Assembly (NCBI RefSeq): GCF_014636275.1
Contig: NZ_BMEB01000002.1
Span: 744,001 to 808,000 of the forward strand
DNA: 64,000 nt
DNA from: Cellulomonas carbonis
GTDB lineage: Bacteria; Actinomycetota; Actinomycetes; Actinomycetales; Cellulomonadaceae
Reading direction: 5' to 3'
How positions within the stretch are numbered: the stretch's first letter is position 1; the number at the start of each line of letters is the position of its first letter. This document shows, one piece after another, positions 42,642-53,862 of this stretch. Both the position numbers and the translations under genes were made by a program. The notes below the pieces were generated by a model. It was not told where the DNA came from. It saw only the letters and a list, made by a program, of their open reading frames with translations, and ran no database searches.

Positions 42642-43960
42642 CAGGCCCCCTTGGCCGCGCGGAAGCCTGCGTCCAGGTCCGCCAGGATGTCGTCGACGTG
42701 CTCGAGGCCGACCGAGAGGCGGACGAGGCCGGGCGTGACACCCGAGAGCGCCTGCTCCTCGGGGCTCAGCTGCGAGTGCGTCGTCGACGCCGGGTGGATC
42801 ACGAGCGAGCGGACGTCGCCGATGTTGGCGAGGTTCGAGTGCAGCTCGAGCGCGTCGACGAACGCCTTGCCCGCCTCGGCGCCGCCGTCGAGCTCGAACG
42901 CGAGGACCGCGCCGACGCCGCGCGGCAGGTACTTCTGCGCGTTGGCGTGCCACGGGCTCGACGGGAGACCGGCGTAGTGCACGGTCCGGACCTCCTCGCG
43001 CGCCTCGAGCCACTCGGCGACGCGCTGCGCGTTCTCGACGTGGCGCTCGATGCGCAGCGAGAGCGTCTCGAGGCCCTGCGCGATGAGGAACGCGTTGAAC
43101 GGCGAGATCGCCGAGCCGAGGTCGCGCAGCAGCTGCACGCGCGCCTTGAGGATGTACGACAGGTTCGCGCCGAACGCGCTGCCGACGCCCAGGTCCCGCG
43201 CGTACACGAGCCCGTTGTAGGTCGGGTCGGGCGTGTTGAAGTTCGCGAACCGCTCGGGGTGCTGGGCGAAGTCGAAGCTGCCGCCGTCGACGACGACGCC
43301 CCCGATGGCCGTGCCGTGACCGCCGAGGAACTTGGTCGCGGCGTGCACGACGACGTCCGCGCCGTGCTCGAGCGGGCGCAGCAGGTACGGCGTGGGGATC
43401 GTGTTGTCCACGACCAGCGGGACGCCGTGGGTGTGCGCGACCTCGGCGACCGCCTCGATGTCGAGCACGTCGGCGCGCGGGTTCGGCACCGACTCGGCGA
43501 AGAACACCTTGGTGTTCGGGCGGATCGCGTCACGCCACGCCTGCGGGTCGTGCGGGTCGGTCACGAACGTCGTCTCGACGCCCAGCTTGCGCAGCGTGTG
43601 GCCGAGCAGGTTGTACGTGCCGCCGTACAGGCTCGGGCTCGCGACGACGTGGTCACCGGCCTCGGCGACGTTGAGGATGGCGAACGTGGTTGCGGCCTGC
43701 CCCGACGCGAGCAGGAGCGCGCCGACGCCGCCCTCGAGCGAGGCGATCCGGTCCTCGACGACCTGCTGGGTGGGGTTGCCGATGCGCGTGTAGATCGGGC
43801 CGAGGTCGGCGAGCGCGAAGCGCGCGGCCGCCGTGTCGGCGTCGGGGAAGACGAACGACGTCGTCTGGTAGATCGGCAGGGCGCGGGCGCCCGTGGCGGG
43901 GTCGGGGGTCTGGCCGGCGTGGATCTGGCGGGTCTCGAAGGACCAGGCGGGGTTCGTCAC
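42641..43960 (-). CDS. metY: O-acetylhomoserine sulfhydrylase MetY
   Basis: The 439-residue PLP enzyme of the Cys/Met metabolism family makes homocysteine from O-acetylhomoserine and sulfide. Markers are [34 protein letters not shown], the cofactor lysine in [11 protein letters not shown] (Lys210) and [19 protein letters not shown]. The GTG at 43960 is chosen because AGGAGA lies 5-6 nt upstream and GTG-Thr-Asn-Pro-Ala-Trp matches typical N-termini; ATG 43978 would place that site inside the gene. It is co-translated with metX. A 170-nt leader with an upstream Cys/Met peptide precedes it. Confidence 0.95.
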   Translation of the reverse strand: MTNPAWSFETRQIHAGQTPDPATGARALPIYQTTSFVFPDADTAAARFALADLGPIYTRIGNPTQQVVEDRIASLEGGVGALLLASGQAATTFAILNVAEAGDHVVASPSLYGGTYNLLGHTLRKLGVETTFVTDPHDPQAWRDAIRPNTKVFFAESVPNPRADVLDIEAVAEVAHTHGVPLVVDNTIPTPYLLRPLEHGADVVVHAATKFLGGHGTAIGGVVVDGGSFDFAQHPERFANFNTPDPTYNGLVYARDLGVGSAFGANLSYILKARVQLLRDLGSAISPFNAFLIAQGLETLSLRIERHVENAQRVAEWLEAREEVRTVHYAGLPSSPWHANAQKYLPRGVGAVLAFELDGGAEAGKAFVDALELHSNLANIGDVRSLVIHPASTTHSQLSPEEQALSGVTPGLVRLSVGLEHVDDILADLDAGFRAAKGA

Positions 43961-44130
43961 GAGGGTCTCCTGGGGCATGAGCCGCGGGTGACCACTGCCA
44001 GCGCACTGACCTGGCCAGCCCACGGAGGACTGGGACGGACGTGCACGTGGATCGGTGCCAGGACCTCAGCGGGGCTGCGACGGGGCAGCCGTTCCGGCCG
44101 GGTGCGGGCACACCACCGAACGTGCGCGGG
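43961..44130 (-). promoter_or_regulatory. metY mRNA leader with possible SD-sequestering structure
   Basis: A 170-nt leader separates the stop of a 7-codon leader peptide from metY. TCCTGG at 44063-44058 is complementary to CCAGGA (43973-43968), which contains the metY Shine-Dalgarno. A GGCTGC/GCAGCC hairpin (44090-44073) and a second anti-SD-like TCCTCC (44031-44026) allow competing folds. This arrangement suits translational or transcriptional attenuation governed by ribosome position on the leader peptide. It shows no SAM-riboswitch consensus. Folding was judged by eye only. Confidence 0.5.
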
Positions 44131-44154
44131 TCAGCGGCACATTCGGCAGTACAT
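44131..44154 (-). CDS. Leader peptide MYCRMCR upstream of metY
   Basis: ATG-TAC-TGC-CGA-ATG-TGC-CGC-TGA encodes MYCRMCR: two Cys and one internal Met in seven codons, both rare amino acids in this proteome. TAGCGT ends 7 nt before the ATG, so translation should begin on a leaderless transcript. Cys-codon leader peptides on leaderless mRNAs are known to control sulfur-metabolism genes in mycobacteria; here the downstream genes are metY-metX. Stalling at Cys or Met codons during starvation would alter folding of the 170-nt leader. The existence of the frame is direct; its function is inferred. Confidence 0.65.
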   Translation of the reverse strand: MYCRMCR

Positions 44155-44161
44155 GGCACGC

Positions 44162-44167
44162 ACGCTA
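44162..44167 (-). promoter_or_regulatory. -10 box TAGCGT of the metY-metX operon
   Basis: TAGCGT on the minus strand ends 7 nt before the leader-peptide ATG at 44154. No convincing -35 element is visible. Confidence 0.65.
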
Positions 44168-44354
44168 GGCCCGTCGCGGCCGCACGAGAAGCCCCGACCG
44201 GATGGTGAGACCGCCGTCTCGTGCCCGGGCCGCGCGAGTCGCGGACCCGCCACCGACGCGGGAGAGGGCCGTGCCGCCGTCCGGCGTCCGCGGTGCGCTC
44301 GCGGGCTGCTCCGGTCGGGTGACCCGCCTGCGTCACCGGACGCGCGCACCGCCC

Positions 44355-44399
44355 GATGTGTCCGATGTGCCGGATGTGAATGATGTGAATCGCGTGACG
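44355..44399 (+). repeat. Five 9-bp direct repeats upstream of the NlpC/P60 gene
   Basis: GATGTGTCC, GATGTGCCG, GATGTGAAT, GATGTGAAT and CGCGTGACG follow head-to-tail. On the other strand the units read (T/G)TCACnnnn-like at 9-bp phasing. They end 28 bp before a TAGCGT -10 box at 44427, i.e. just upstream of the -35 region, as an activator array would. Direct repeats at near-helical spacing suit an OmpR-family response regulator such as MtrA, which controls NlpC/P60 genes in actinobacteria. The remainder of 44168-44354 shows no gene or clear structure. Confidence 0.6.
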
Positions 44400-44426
44400 G
44401 GTGTTCCCGATGGGGCTGCTGGTGGG

Positions 44427-44432
44427 TAGCGT
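44427..44432 (+). promoter_or_regulatory. -10 box TAGCGT of the NlpC/P60 gene
   Basis: TAGCGT lies 104 nt before the GTG at 44537. TTCCCG 17 nt upstream is a poor -35, consistent with an activator-dependent promoter. The 100-nt leader holds no gene. Confidence 0.5.
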
Positions 44433-44536
44433 CGTCGTCGGCGGTCCGCGCTGCCCCCGCAGCGCACCGCCGTGCGACCTCGCGACGCGCCTCCTGCGCC
44501 CGCGACGCACCCCGCGACCACGACCCGAGGACCCCC

Positions 44537-45982
44537 GTGCCACAGCACCAGCCGCGACGCCGTCTCGCGGCAGCACTCCTCGTCGCGCTCGCCGTCGGTG
44601 CCGCGCCCGCGGTCGCCGCCCCCGGTGACGACGAGGTCGAGGCGGCGCACGAGGCGGTCGCGTCGACCGCCGCGCAGATCGCCCGGCTCGAGTCCCGGCT
44701 CGCCGAGCACAGCGCGGTCGCCGACACGGCGTGGACCGCGGTCGAGGCCGCGGCGGAGCGCTACACGGGCGCGCTCGTCGCGGTCGAGGAGGCGCAGCAG
44801 GCCGCGCGCGACGCCGCCGAGCGCGAGGAGGCGGCGCGGGTCGAGCTCGAGGCCGCGCGCGCCGAGCTCGGCGTCATCGCGATGGAGGCGTACCGGTCCG
44901 GTGGCTCGATGGACACCGTCGGGGCCTTCCTCTCGGCCGACGGGTTCGAGGACCTCGTGGTCCGCACCGAGGCGGTCCAGCGGCTCGGTGAGCGTGCCCA
45001 GGGTGTGGTGCAGCGCTTCCAGGCGGCCGAGCTCGTGCAGGCGACGCTCGCCGAGCGGACCGCCGACGCGCTCGCGGACGCGGAGGCGGCGTCCGCCGAG
45101 GCCGACGACGCGCTCGCCGACGCCGAGGCGGCGCAGGTCGCCGCGCAGGAGCAGGTCGACCGCGCGACGGCGGAGCGCGAGCTGCTCATCGTCGAGCTCG
45201 CGGCGCGACGCCAGACGACCGTCGAGCTCGAGCGCGCGCGCCAGGACGCCGTCGACGCCGAGCGCCGGGCTCGTCAGGAGGCCGCTGCGGCGGCCGACCG
45301 CGGGGTCCGGGTCCCCGGTGCGGCCGGCCCGGCGACGGGCACGCCGGCGGGTCCGACGACGCCCGCGCCGACGACGCCCACGCCGGCGACCCCCGCGACG
45401 CCGGCCACCCCGGCCGCGCCCCCCGCGACCCCGGCCACCCCCGCGACGCCCGCGACCCCGGCGGCTCCGCCCGCCGCCGAGCCGCCGCCCGCACCGCCCG
45501 CACCCACCACGCCGCCGCCGCCACCCGCGGCCGAGCCCGAGCCCGAGCCCGAGCCCAGGCCCGAGCCCCCTGCCTCGGACCCCTACGGCCTGGGCACCGG
45601 CTCGCAGCGCGGCTCGGCCGGACAGGGCCAGGCGGCGGTCGAGTGGGCGATGGGCAAGGTCGGCACGCCCTACCTGTGGGGCGGGACCGGCCCCGACGGC
45701 TACGACTGCTCGGGCCTCACGTCGCAGGCGTGGAAGGCGGCCGGGCTCTCGATCAACCGCACGTCGCGCGACCAGTACAAGCAGGTCCGCAAGATCGCGT
45801 ACGACCAGCTGCGCGCGGGCGACCTCATCTTCTACGGCCGCGGCAACGACCCGACGTCGATCACGCACGTCGCGATGTACGTCGGGGGCGGGCAGATGGT
45901 CGAGGCGTCGCGCCCCGGCGTCCCGGTCCGCGTCACCTCGGTGCGCTGGTCGGGGACCATGCCGTTCGCCGGCCGCCCCTGA
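44537..45982 (+). CDS. Secreted NlpC/P60 peptidoglycan hydrolase with coiled-coil domain
   Basis: The 481-residue protein has a signal peptide (about 1-28, ending AAPAVAAP). A long Glu/Ala-rich coiled coil (about 30-255) follows, then a Pro/Thr/Ala repeat linker (about 260-355) and a C-terminal NlpC/P60 domain with Cys391 in YDCSGLTSQAW and His444 in ITHVAMYVGGGQMVEA. This is the RipA-like layout of endopeptidases that cut D-Glu-DAP stem bonds during cell separation. The coiled coil probably restrains the enzyme or binds FtsEX. GAGGA precedes the GTG at 44537. A 16-bp terminator follows. Confidence 0.93.
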   Translation: MPQHQPRRRLAAALLVALAVGAAPAVAAPGDDEVEAAHEAVASTAAQIARLESRLAEHSAVADTAWTAVEAAAERYTGALVAVEEAQQAARDAAEREEAARVELEAARAELGVIAMEAYRSGGSMDTVGAFLSADGFEDLVVRTEAVQRLGERAQGVVQRFQAAELVQATLAERTADALADAEAASAEADDALADAEAAQVAAQEQVDRATAERELLIVELAARRQTTVELERARQDAVDAERRARQEAAAAADRGVRVPGAAGPATGTPAGPTTPAPTTPTPATPATPATPAAPPATPATPATPATPAAPPAAEPPPAPPAPTTPPPPPAAEPEPEPEPRPEPPASDPYGLGTGSQRGSAGQGQAAVEWAMGKVGTPYLWGGTGPDGYDCSGLTSQAWKAAGLSINRTSRDQYKQVRKIAYDQLRAGDLIFYGRGNDPTSITHVAMYVGGGQMVEASRPGVPVRVTSVRWSGTMPFAGRP

Positions 45983-46052
45983 GCCCGTCCTGACCCCGTC
46001 CTGAGCGCTGGTCGCGCGACCGCCCGACGACGGCGCAGCCCCCCCGGACGCG

Positions 46053-46088
46053 ACGAGGGCCGGCACCCTCCCGGGTGCCGGCCCTCGT
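46053..46088. terminator. Bidirectional terminator between NlpC/P60 and ppa
   Basis: A perfect 16-bp stem (46053-46068 with 46073-46088) has a TCCC tetraloop and lies between convergent genes. Confidence 0.85.
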
Positions 46089-46137
46089 GCGTGCTGCGGA
46101 CCTGCGACGGCTGGACCCCGCACGCCGCGGCCGTCGG

Positions 46138-46635
46138 TCAGATGGTGTGGTGCCCGGCGTCCTTGGCCCGCTGGAACGAGCGGCGGATCTCCTCCTCGGC
46201 CTCGGCGCGGCCCGTCCAGTGGGCGCCCTCGACCGACTTGCCGGGCTCGAGGTCCTTGTAGACCTCGAAGAAGTGCTGGATCTCGAGGCGGTGGAACTCG
46301 CTCACGTCGTCGATGTCCTGGCGCCACGACGCGCGCTGGTCGCCCATCGGGACGCAGAGGACCTTGTCGTCGCCGCCCGCCTCGTCGCGCATGCGGAACA
46401 TCCCGAGCGCGCGGCAGCGGATGAGGCAGCCGGGGAACGTCGGCTCCTCGAGGAGGACGAGGGCGTCGAGCGGGTCGCCGTCCTCGCCGAGCGTCCCGTC
46501 GATGAAGCCGTAGTCGTCCGGGTACCGCGTCGAGGTGAAGAGCATCCGGTCCAGGCGGATCCGGCCGGTCTCGTGGTCGACCTCGTACTTGTTGCGCTGT
46601 CCCTTGGGGATCTCGATCGTGACGTCGAACTCCAC
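46138..46635 (-). CDS. ppa: Soluble inorganic pyrophosphatase (family I)
   Basis: The 165-residue enzyme hydrolyses cytosolic PPi. Markers are [23 protein letters not shown] split across the first strands, [24 protein letters not shown] with the metal-binding Asp residues, and the late [13 protein letters not shown]. It is a typical family I hexameric enzyme. The GTG at 46635 has GGAGGAGA upstream. The genome therefore carries both a soluble and a membrane PPase (23799-26309), so PPi can either be wasted or used to pump ions. Confidence 0.96.
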   Translation of the reverse strand: MEFDVTIEIPKGQRNKYEVDHETGRIRLDRMLFTSTRYPDDYGFIDGTLGEDGDPLDALVLLEEPTFPGCLIRCRALGMFRMRDEAGGDDKVLCVPMGDQRASWRQDIDDVSEFHRLEIQHFFEVYKDLEPGKSVEGAHWTGRAEAEEEIRRSFQRAKDAGHHTI

Positions 46636-46843
46636 AGCTCTCCTCCACGGCCCGGGTGGCCCGGGCCCGTCGTGGCCTGTCGGGCCGGTCCTGTCCTCGC
46701 GTGCCCGCGCGCCGGGCCGCCCGCCGTCGGTCGTGCTGCACCGACATGCGCCGACACTAGTCTGTCCCAGCGGCCGCCCGACCGGCAGGCCGCCCGCACG
46801 AGCACGCCCGTGCCCACGGGCGCCGACGGGGACCGGAGGGTGC

Positions 46844-48253
46844 ATGTCCACGACGCGCGTCACCGCGGCCGTCGCGGGCGTCGTCGTCCTCCTCGGCGCG
46901 GGGTGGGTCACCGCCGACGCCTACGACGTCGTCCCGGGCGTCGTCACGCTCGACGCGCCGTACCCGCCGCCCGTCCCGTTCCCGACCGCGCCCGGGGCCG
47001 TCGAGCCGCCAGGGCTGCTCGCCGGCCCCCCCGAGCCGACCGACCCCGTCCCGCTGCCGGAGGCGGACGAGCTGCGTGCGCTCGCCGACGCGGTCGTGGC
47101 GCACCGGTGGATCGGGGAGTCGGTCGGGATCGTCGTGGCCGACGGCGTGACGGGCGAGGTCCTCGTCGACGTCGGCGGCGCGACGCCGCGCGAGCCCGCG
47201 TCGACCGCGAAGCTCCTGACCGCGGTCGCCGCGACGAGCGCGCTCGGTCCCGACGCGACGGTCGAGACGCGCGTGGTCCAGCAGGGGCCGGGGCGCATCG
47301 TGCTGGTGGGCGGCGGCGACGTCATGCTCGCGGCCGGTGCGGGCGACCCCGACGCGATCAACGGACGGGCCGGCCTCGCCGACCTCGCGGACGACACCGC
47401 GCGCGCCCTCGCCCTCGCCGGGACCACCGAGGTGACGCTCGCGCTCGACGACACGCTCTTCTCGGGCCCCGACGTGGCCCCCGGCTGGACGCCCGGCGAC
47501 CTCGCGCTGGGGTACATGGCGCGCGTCAGCCCGATCGCCGTGAACATCGCCAAGACCCGCGAGGAGCCGTACCCCCCGCGGCACGCCGACCCGTCGATGC
47601 ACGCGGCGACGACCTTCGCGGCCCTCCTGCGCGACCGCGGCGTCACCGTTGTCGGCGAGCCCGCGCGCGCGACGGCCCCGGCGTCCGCGGTCCCCCTCGC
47701 GTCCGTGCGCTCGGCGACGGTCCGCGAGGTCGTGCGCTACCTCCTGCACACGTCGGACAACACGGTCACCGAGGTCGTGGGGCGCCTCGTCGCGCTCGAC
47801 GCGGGCCTGCCCGGCAGCTTCCAGGGCGCGACGCGCGCCGTGCTCGCCGAGGTCCGTGGGCTGGGCGTCGACGTCGAGGGTGCCGTGCTCGCCGACTGCA
47901 GCGGCCTCGCGGAGGGCTCGGCGCTGCCGACCTCGCTGCTCGTGGACCTCATGCGCGTCGCCGACGCGGACGCGCAGCTGCGCGGCGTGCTCGTGGACCT
48001 GCCCGTCGCCGGGTGGCAGGGCACGCTCGGCGACCGGTACGGCGACCTGCCCGCGCGCGGCCTCGTCCGGGCCAAGACCGGCAGCCTCGTCGGCGTGACG
48101 TCGCTCGCCGGCACCGTCGTGACGCAGCAGGGCCGGCACCTGCTGTTCGCCGTCGTCGCGGACCGCACGCCGCCGGGCGGGCAGCTCGGGCCCCGCCGCG
48201 TCGTGGACGCGTTCGTCCAGCAGCTGGCCGGGTGCGCGTGCGGGCTACCGTGA
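46844..48253 (+). CDS. dacB: D-alanyl-D-alanine carboxypeptidase/endopeptidase (PBP4, DacB type)
   Basis: The 469-residue protein is a penicillin-binding protein of the S13 class. It has an N-terminal signal or anchor helix (about residues 5-25), a Pro-rich spacer, SxxK at ASTAKL (Ser120), the second motif SDN (about 304-306) and KTG (about 411-413). A GGGDVMLA loop and inserted domain distinguish it from S11 enzymes. It trims peptidoglycan stem peptides outside the membrane. The ATG at 46844 follows GGAGGG. The last codons overlap the -10 box of the next gene. Confidence 0.93.
   Translation: MSTTRVTAAVAGVVVLLGAGWVTADAYDVVPGVVTLDAPYPPPVPFPTAPGAVEPPGLLAGPPEPTDPVPLPEADELRALADAVVAHRWIGESVGIVVADGVTGEVLVDVGGATPREPASTAKLLTAVAATSALGPDATVETRVVQQGPGRIVLVGGGDVMLAAGAGDPDAINGRAGLADLADDTARALALAGTTEVTLALDDTLFSGPDVAPGWTPGDLALGYMARVSPIAVNIAKTREEPYPPRHADPSMHAATTFAALLRDRGVTVVGEPARATAPASAVPLASVRSATVREVVRYLLHTSDNTVTEVVGRLVALDAGLPGSFQGATRAVLAEVRGLGVDVEGAVLADCSGLAEGSALPTSLLVDLMRVADADAQLRGVLVDLPVAGWQGTLGDRYGDLPARGLVRAKTGSLVGVTSLAGTVVTQQGRHLLFAVVADRTPPGGQLGPRRVVDAFVQQLAGCACGLP
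48246..48251 (+). promoter_or_regulatory. -10 box TACCGT inside the end of dacB
   Basis: TACCGT ends 6 nt before the GTG at 48258 and overlaps the dacB stop region, so the downstream gene can be transcribed separately as a leaderless mRNA. Confidence 0.55.
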
Positions 48254-48257
48254 GGCG

Positions 48258-49322
48258 GTGAGCACCCCGACGCAGGACCGCACGCGGCGCGACGGTGACC
48301 GCGCGCGGTCGCTCGACGTCGACTGGGAGGCCGCCGGCCGGTGGGCCGGGCGCCTCACCGACCCGGGTCCGACCGGGACGCGCGACGAGCTGCGCGCCGT
48401 CGTCGACTCGCTGCACGCCGCGGCACGGCGCGCGCTGCCGGTCGCGGTCCGCTCGTCGGGGCTCGAGGGCCCGCTCGCGGCGTCCGGCGGCACGGACCGG
48501 CGTGCGCAGGTGCTCGTCGTCGACCGTCCCGGCTGGACGCGCGCCGCGGCACGCTCCTTCGGTCTCATGGTCGGCGACGGTCGCCCGGGGCACGGCGTGC
48601 CCGTGCCCGCGACGGCCGAGGCCGCCGCGATGCTCGCGCTGCTCGCGGGCCGGGTGCTCGGCCAGTACGACCCGTTCACCGAGCGGCTCCTGCTCGTCGC
48701 GCCCAACGTGATGCACGTGGAGCGCGCGCTGTCCGCGACGGCCGAGGACTTCCGCCTGTGGGTCTGCGTCCACGAGCAGACGCACGCGCTGCAGTTCGCC
48801 GCCGCGCCGTGGCTGCGCGACCACCTGTCGCGCGAGGTCGGGGCGCTGGTCGAGGAGCTGACGCGCTCGCCCGGGCAGGACCTGCGCGCGATGGTCGAGG
48901 GCGTGGCCCGTGCGGTCCGGCCGGGCGGTCTCCGGCCCGACTGGTCGCTGCTCGACCTCGCGCTCGACGAGGCCCAGAGCGCGCGGGTCGAGCGGCTCAC
49001 CGCCGTCATGTCCCTGCTCGAGGGGCACGCCGACGTCGCGATGGACCGTGTGGGCGCCCGCGACATCCCCTCCCGACGGCGCCTCCGGGCGCGCATGGAG
49101 GCGCGGCGGCGGCGAGCCCGCGGGGTCGACCGGCTGCTGCGTCGCCTGCTCGGGATGGACGCGAAGCTCGCGCAGTACCGGACCGGGGCCGCGTTCGTCC
49201 GCGGCGTGCGCCGTGCGGGTGGCCGGGGTGCGCTCGACGCCGTCTGGACCGGGCCGGACGCGCTGCCGACCCCGCTCGAGCTCGCCGACCCGCGTGCGTG
49301 GGTCCGCCGCGTGCACGGCTGA
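48258..49322 (+). CDS. Zinc-dependent metalloprotease-like protein (DUF2342 family)
   Basis: The 354-residue protein contains [43 protein letters not shown] split over two segments, with an HExxH site (HEQTH), and a downstream [12 protein letters not shown] carrying the third ligand. This is the DUF2342/'F420 biosynthesis-associated' family found beside tilS-hpt-ftsH in many actinobacteria, predicted to be a zincin. Its substrate is unknown and the F420 link comes from family naming only. The GTG at 48258 has a TACCGT -10 6 nt upstream. It is followed by tilS after 16 nt. Confidence 0.9.
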   Translation: MSTPTQDRTRRDGDRARSLDVDWEAAGRWAGRLTDPGPTGTRDELRAVVDSLHAAARRALPVAVRSSGLEGPLAASGGTDRRAQVLVVDRPGWTRAAARSFGLMVGDGRPGHGVPVPATAEAAAMLALLAGRVLGQYDPFTERLLLVAPNVMHVERALSATAEDFRLWVCVHEQTHALQFAAAPWLRDHLSREVGALVEELTRSPGQDLRAMVEGVARAVRPGGLRPDWSLLDLALDEAQSARVERLTAVMSLLEGHADVAMDRVGARDIPSRRRLRARMEARRRRARGVDRLLRRLLGMDAKLAQYRTGAAFVRGVRRAGGRGALDAVWTGPDALPTPLELADPRAWVRRVHG

Positions 49323-49338
49323 GGCACGCGGTCGAGCC

Positions 49339-50421
49339 ATGACGGGGCCCGCACCCGAGGTCGCCGCGCTGCGCGTCGCGGTGCGCTCGTGCCTCGCCGA
49401 CGTGCCCGCCGGGTCGCTCGTGCTCGTCGCGTGCTCGGGCGGCGCCGACTCGCTCGCCCTCGCGGCCGCGACGGCGTTCGTGGCGCAGCGCGCGGGCCTG
49501 CGTGCGGGAGCGGTCGTCGTCGACCACGGCCTCCAGCCCCGCAGCGACGTCGTCGCCGCCGGCGCCGGGCGGGTGTGCCGCGCGCTCGGGCTCGACCCCG
49601 TCGACGTGGTCCGTGTCGAGGTGGGCGCCGCGGGCGGGCCCGAGGCCGCTGCGCGCGACGCGCGGTACGCCGCGCTCGACGCCGCGGCGAGCCGGCACAC
49701 CGCGCAGGCCGTGCTCCTCGGGCACACCCTCGACGACCAGGCCGAGACGGTCCTCCTCGGGCTCGCCCGCGGGTCCGGGGCGCGCTCGCTCGCGGGCATG
49801 CCGGCGCGCCGCGGGGTGCTCCGCCGCCCGCTGCTCGACGTGCCGCGGACGACGACGCGCGCGGCGTGCGAGGCGCTCGGGCTCGAGCCGTGGGACGACC
49901 CCACGAACGGGCCGGCCGGCGCGGCGGCGCCGGGGGCGCACGGGCCGCGACCGCCGCTGCGCTCGCGCGTGCGGCACGAGGTCCTCCCCGTGCTCGAGTC
50001 CGTCCTCGGTCCGGGCGTGCGCGACGCGCTCGCGCGGACCGCCCGGCAGCTCGCGGAGGACGCCGACGCGCTCGACCTCGCGGCCCGCGAGCTGCTCGCG
50101 CAGGCGCAGGTCCAGCACGACGGCGTCGGCGCCGGCCTCGCCGTCCTCGACGTCGGGGTCCTCGCGGGCGCCCCGGCCGCGGTGCGTCGCCGCGCGCTGC
50201 GGGCGGCGCTCGTCGGGGCCGGCGTGCCCGCGGGCGCGCTGCACCGCTCGCACGTCCTCGCGGTCGACGCGCTCGTCACGGACTGGCACGGTCAGGGCGC
50301 CGTCGCCCTCCCGGGCGGCCGTCGGGCCGCTCGGTCCTGTGGCAGGCTGGCCGTCGGTGCGGCGGAGGTCGCGCCGCCGACGGAGCCGGGACGCCCGGCG
50401 GCGAGCACCAGGGAGCAGTGA
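49339..50421 (+). CDS. tilS: tRNA(Ile)-lysidine synthase
   Basis: The 360-residue ATP-pyrophosphatase-type enzyme modifies C34 of tRNA-Ile(CAU) to lysidine, switching decoding from AUG to AUA. The P-loop is CSGGADS (residues 32-38), followed by [11 protein letters not shown] and [19 protein letters not shown], all typical of TilS. The C-terminal extension is reduced compared with E. coli, as is normal for actinobacteria. The ATG at 49339 has no clear ribosome binding site. hpt follows with no intergenic space. Confidence 0.95.
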   Translation: MTGPAPEVAALRVAVRSCLADVPAGSLVLVACSGGADSLALAAATAFVAQRAGLRAGAVVVDHGLQPRSDVVAAGAGRVCRALGLDPVDVVRVEVGAAGGPEAAARDARYAALDAAASRHTAQAVLLGHTLDDQAETVLLGLARGSGARSLAGMPARRGVLRRPLLDVPRTTTRAACEALGLEPWDDPTNGPAGAAAPGAHGPRPPLRSRVRHEVLPVLESVLGPGVRDALARTARQLAEDADALDLAARELLAQAQVQHDGVGAGLAVLDVGVLAGAPAAVRRRALRAALVGAGVPAGALHRSHVLAVDALVTDWHGQGAVALPGGRRAARSCGRLAVGAAEVAPPTEPGRPAASTREQ

Positions 50422-50976
50422 GTGGACGCATCCGACATGGGCACCGACCTCGAGCGGGTCCTCCTCAGCGAGCAGCAGATCGCCGACCGGCTGACCGAGA
50501 TGGCGGGCGAGATCGACGCCGACTACGCGGGCCGGGACCTGCTCCTCGTGGGCGTCCTCAAGGGTGCGGTCATGGTCATGGCGGACCTCGCGCGGCGCCT
50601 GCACCTGCCGGTCGAGATGGACTGGATGGCGGTGTCGTCGTACGGCGCCGGGACGTCGTCGTCGGGCGTCGTGCGGATCCTCAAGGACCTCGACACCGAC
50701 CTGACCGGGCGGCACGTCCTCATCGTCGAGGACATCATCGACTCGGGCCTGACGCTGTCGTGGCTGCTGTCGAACCTGCGGACGCGGGGAGCCGCGTCGG
50801 TCGAGATCGCGACGCTGCTGCGCAAGCCCGAGGCCGCGAAGGTCGAGGTCGACGTGCGCTACGTCGGGTTCGACATCCCGACCGAGTTCGTCGTCGGGTA
50901 CGGGCTGGACTACGCCGAGAAGTACCGCAACCTGCCGTTCGTCGGGACGCTCGCGCCGCACGTGTACTCGGACTGA
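50422..50976 (+). CDS. hpt: Hypoxanthine phosphoribosyltransferase
   Basis: The 184-residue enzyme salvages hypoxanthine and guanine with PRPP. It shows [19 protein letters not shown], the PRPP-binding loop [18 protein letters not shown] and [27 protein letters not shown]. The GTG at 50422 immediately follows the tilS stop, with GGGAG upstream; ATG 50437 is a possible internal start. The tilS-hpt-ftsH order is strongly conserved across bacteria. Confidence 0.96.
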   Translation: MDASDMGTDLERVLLSEQQIADRLTEMAGEIDADYAGRDLLLVGVLKGAVMVMADLARRLHLPVEMDWMAVSSYGAGTSSSGVVRILKDLDTDLTGRHVLIVEDIIDSGLTLSWLLSNLRTRGAASVEIATLLRKPEAAKVEVDVRYVGFDIPTEFVVGYGLDYAEKYRNLPFVGTLAPHVYSD

Positions 50977-51096
50977 CCTCGGACCGACGGGGCGTCCTGC
51001 CCTGGGCGAACACGGGGTGGTCGCCACGGGTCCAGCGGGTACCGTGCCAGCAGATCACCCTGCGACCTGGAGGGACGAGGGCCCCGCCCGCTGCCC

Positions 51097-53120
<2,024 letters not shown>

Positions 53121-53121
<1 letters not shown>

Positions 53122-53798
53122 TGACGCACACGGCCGACGACGCGCCCGGGCTCGACGTCGCGGGCGACGGTCACCTGGTGCCCGCCGACGACGTGCCGCA
53201 GGTCGGGGAGGACGCCGCCGCGCTGCCGCTCCCGCGCTACGACGCGGCACGTGCCGAGCGCGCGGTGCGCGAGCTCCTGCTCGCCGTGGGCGAGGACCCG
53301 GACCGGGAGGGCCTGCAGGACACGCCCGCCCGCGTCGCGCGCGCCTACGCCGAGACCTTCGCGGGCCTGCACCAGGACCCGGCCGCGGTGCTGCAGACGA
53401 CGTTCGACCTGGGCCACGAGGAGATGGTCCTGGTCAAGGACATCGAGGTGTACTCGACCTGCGAGCACCACCTCGTGCCGTTCCACGGCGTCGCGCACGT
53501 GGGGTACATCCCGGGCGACGACGGACGCATCACCGGGCTGTCGAAGCTCGCGCGGCTCGTCGACGTGTACGCGCGCCGGCCCCAGGTCCAGGAGCGGCTC
53601 ACGTCGCAGGTCGCGGACACGCTGGTGGAGGTCCTGCGCCCGCGCGGCGTCATCGTCGTGGTCGAGTGCGAGCACCTGTGCATGTCGATGCGCGGCGTGC
53701 GCAAGCCGGGGGCGCGGACGCTCACGTCGGCCGTGCGCGGCCAGATGCGCGACGTCGCGACGCGTGCGGAGGCGATGAGCCTCATCCTCGGCCGCTGA
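53121..53798 (+). CDS. folE: GTP cyclohydrolase I
   Basis: The 225-residue enzyme makes 7,8-dihydroneopterin triphosphate, the first step of folate synthesis. Zinc ligands lie in [13 protein letters not shown] and [38 protein letters not shown] is also diagnostic. The N-terminal 40 residues are acidic and variable. The ATG overlaps the ftsH stop. folP, folB and folK follow, completing a folate cluster. Confidence 0.97.
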
Positions 53799-53850
53799 GG
53801 CGCCCGGTGCACGACCACCGCGCCCCGCACGAGCGCCGTCGAGCCGCCCC

Positions 53851-53856
53851 TAGGCT
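53851..53856 (+). promoter_or_regulatory. -10 box TAGGCT, leaderless folP
   Basis: TAGGCT ends 6 nt before the GTG at 53863, so the folP-onward genes can be transcribed independently of ftsH-folE. Confidence 0.65.
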
Positions 53857-53862
53857 GGCGGC

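Noticed and set aside
43961..44130. SAM-type riboswitch upstream of metY
   Set aside because: I could not find the conserved cores of SAM-I, SAM-II or SAM-IV; the leader peptide explains the region better.
44340..44536. ydaO-type c-di-AMP riboswitch upstream of the NlpC/P60 gene
   Set aside because: Such riboswitches are common before these genes, but the conserved motifs are not visible; the region shows direct repeats and a promoter instead.
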